Shown here piece after piece: positions 62,564 to 64,000 of a stretch of DNA of 64,000 bases (position 1 is its first letter; every line of letters begins with the position of its first letter). The notes beneath the pieces were generated by a model that did no database searches, was not told the origin of the DNA, and was given only the letters and a program-made list of their open reading frames with translations. A program made the position numbers and the translations under genes. The DNA comes from Bacteroidota bacterium (GTDB lineage: Bacteria > Bacteroidota > Bacteroidia > M30B66): positions 1-64,000 of the forward strand of contig JAIXUS010000042.1 in NCBI GenBank assembly GCA_027483445.1, read 5' to 3'.

Positions 62564-64000
62564 TTAGAATTGGAAATTAGCACCTACAGAAATAGTTCTT
62601 GGGCGAGGGTAGATGGCATTGTCGATTCCGCTGAAAATCTCCGGATCGATTCCGCTGTACCCCGAAATTACGGCTAAGTTCTGCACTGCTCCGAAAACAC
62701 GCACGTTGATTTTCTTGTTCATTACCGGCCCAAAATTGTAGCCGATGGTAATGTTATCTAAGCGTAAGAAGCTGGCCTTCTCAACATAGTAATCAGATTG
62801 CAGCTGACGACTTTGGAAATCAGTTTCTAGAACATTTACAGAACCGTTGTTTACGTTGCCTTGTGGCGAAATAATGTTCTCTACAACACCGGTATTCGAG
62901 TTAAAGTTGTTGTAAACATAGTTTCCAAAGCTGGCTCGGGCAACCATGCTCATCGTCCAACGCTTGTAGCGTACCGAAGTATTAAATCCAAGCAACAACT
63001 GCGGCTGTGGATTTTTGTAGCGATAACGGTCCTGGTCGTTAATGATGCCGTCGGCATTCAAATCTTCGTAAGCATCAAGAAGCGTATATGGGTTTCCATC
63101 TGGACCTAGGTCGCCAGCTTCAATCGGCTTTCCGGCGGCATCATAGCGCTGCTTGTATACAAAGAAGGTATTGATGGGGAAACCAACTGTGTTCACCTGA
63201 ATAAAGCTACCCACGTTACCCGCAATGCCTCCGGTTTCTGTACCCAAATCGCTGGGGTCATCAAAGCGGTCGAGCGCCAAAACCTCATTGCGGTTGATGG
63301 TTGCATTCACACCCACTTGCAATTCGAAGTCTTTCTTCATCACCGGAACAGTATTCAAAACCACTTCCACACCGCGGTTTTCAATAGAACCTACGTTGGT
63401 TAACACGCGGGTCCCGAAATTAATCCCGGCAGGTATGGTAATTTCTGCGATAAGATCAGTGGTTTGCTTGTAATACACGTCAATGGCACCATTGATACGT
63501 CCATTGAAAAAGCCGAAGTCGAGACCTCCATTGTACGTGAAGGTTGATTCCCAACGGAACCGTGGATCGTAAACGTTCGGACGAAGGGTGTAAAACCACT
63601 GATTACCAAACTGGTACTGTGCGCTAAGCTCACCCTGAACATACAATGGAAGGAAATTGAAGTTGTTTCCAACATCTTGCTGACCAACCACACCGTATCC
63701 AATACGAAGTTTCAAGTCGCTCAGATTCTTCATTTTCTTGAAGACTTTCTCTTCTGCAATTCTCCAGGCCAAAGCAGCTGAAGGGAAGAAGCCCCAACGC
63801 TCTTCAGGCGCGAAACGCGATGAACCCTCATTGGCGAAGTTTACAGTTAACAAGTACTTCTGGTTAAAGGTGTAGTTTAAACGCCCATAAATCGAAATCA
63901 GGGTGTTTTGGGCTTTGGCAAAAGGGAATATCGGAGCCTGAGATCCAACAATGGTGTCGCCCTGCCCGTCTACCTCACGAATATTAGGCGATTCAAAATA
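62564..64000 (-). CDS. SusC/RagA-family TonB-linked outer-membrane transporter (5' end outside window)
   Basis: The frame stays open to the right edge, so this is the C-terminal 478 residues of a protein of about 1000; the TTG at 63853 is internal. The segment is the C-terminal barrel of SusC: RLNYTFNQKYLLTVNFANEG, SSRFAPEERWGFFPSAALAW, LSDLKLRIGYGVVGQQDVGN, GRINGAIDVYYKQTTDLIAE, VGFPINTFFVYKQRYDAAGK, and the final PRTISVGANFQF. It imports glycan or peptide fragments driven by TonB, paired with SusD. The plug domain and TonB box are not seen. Confidence 0.95.
   Translation of the reverse strand, partial: YFESPNIREVDGQGDTIVGSQAPIFPFAKAQNTLISIYGRLNYTFNQKYLLTVNFANEGSSRFAPEERWGFFPSAALAWRIAEEKVFKKMKNLSDLKLRIGYGVVGQQDVGNNFNFLPLYVQGELSAQYQFGNQWFYTLRPNVYDPRFRWESTFTYNGGLDFGFFNGRINGAIDVYYKQTTDLIAEITIPAGINFGTRVLTNVGSIENRGVEVVLNTVPVMKKDFELQVGVNATINRNEVLALDRFDDPSDLGTETGGIAGNVGSFIQVNTVGFPINTFFVYKQRYDAAGKPIEAGDLGPDGNPYTLLDAYEDLNADGIINDQDRYRYKNPQPQLLLGFNTSVRYKRWTMSMVARASFGNYVYNNFNSNTGVVENIISPQGNVNNGSVNVLETDFQSRQLQSDYYVEKASFLRLDNITIGYNFGPVMNKKINVRVFGAVQNLAVISGYSGIDPEIFSGIDNAIYPRPRTISVGANFQF

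Overview
The window is a chromosomal segment of a member of the phylum Bacteroidota, probably of the order Flavobacteriales. The signs are several secreted proteins with C-terminal type IX secretion (T9SS) sorting domains, a SusC/SusD pair, a Rho factor with a long low-complexity N-terminal insertion, the neighbours asnS and rpoN, S46 dipeptidyl-peptidase, DUF4199 and DUF4293 membrane proteins, and many copies of the Bacteroidota -7 promoter element TAnnTTTG with almost no Shine-Dalgarno sequences. No rRNA, tRNA, CRISPR array, intact transposase or prophage was recognised. The first and last genes are cut by the window edges.

Layout. 0-7.6 kb: 3' part of a repeat-rich T9SS adhesin-like protein, a small secreted protein, hemJ, an HU-like/SPOR protein with kdsB, and two more T9SS cargo proteins. 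7.7-10.7 kb: a more AT-rich accessory cluster with a divergent XRE regulator, a tandem palindromic operator and three secreted or envelope proteins of unknown function, followed by a decayed small mobile element. 10.8-16 kb: a KefF/KefC-type K+ efflux pair, DUF4199 and rho. 16-20.6 kb: DUF4293, then a polysaccharide cluster (Wzx-like flippase, Wzz-like chain-length protein, O-antigen ligase/polymerase). 20.6-29.9 kb: a PP2C-type phosphatase with lpxD, a J-domain membrane protein, a lipoprotein, a DinB/YfiT-like enzyme, asnS, rpoN, an SGNH hydrolase and a LuxR-type regulator. 30-40.7 kb: a sufA-like gene with sufB, envelope proteins, an MBL hydrolase/esterase/EamA exporter operon, a 1053-residue peptidase-like/propeller/barrel protein, and an M20 amidohydrolase. 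40.8-43.6 kb: hemA with a hemC-hemD fusion. 44-48 kb: XRE regulator, WaaE-like glycosyltransferase, gmhA and comM. 48.8-51 kb: lycopene cyclase with a Brp/Blh carotene dioxygenase. 51-59.6 kb: ALDH7-type dehydrogenase, lipoprotein, tag, unknown secreted protein, S46 peptidase, two small barrel proteins. 60-64 kb: a SusC/SusD glycan-uptake locus with a T9SS protein.

Functional threads. Haem synthesis is represented by hemA, hemCD and hemJ. LPS and surface glycan synthesis is represented by kdsB, gmhA, lpxD, the WaaE-like transferase and the Wzx/Wzz/ligase cluster. CrtY plus Blh would turn lycopene into retinal, which implies a rhodopsin elsewhere in the genome.

The most unusual material is non-coding: a MITE-like element with 15-bp terminal inverted repeats in two good copies and one decayed copy; a roughly 58-bp GGCGCC-bounded repeat in three copies; an array of about 105-bp CT/GA-rich repeats between two convergent genes; a pair of 19-bp operators exactly 20 bp apart; and several promoters so close to the start codon that the mRNA should be leaderless.
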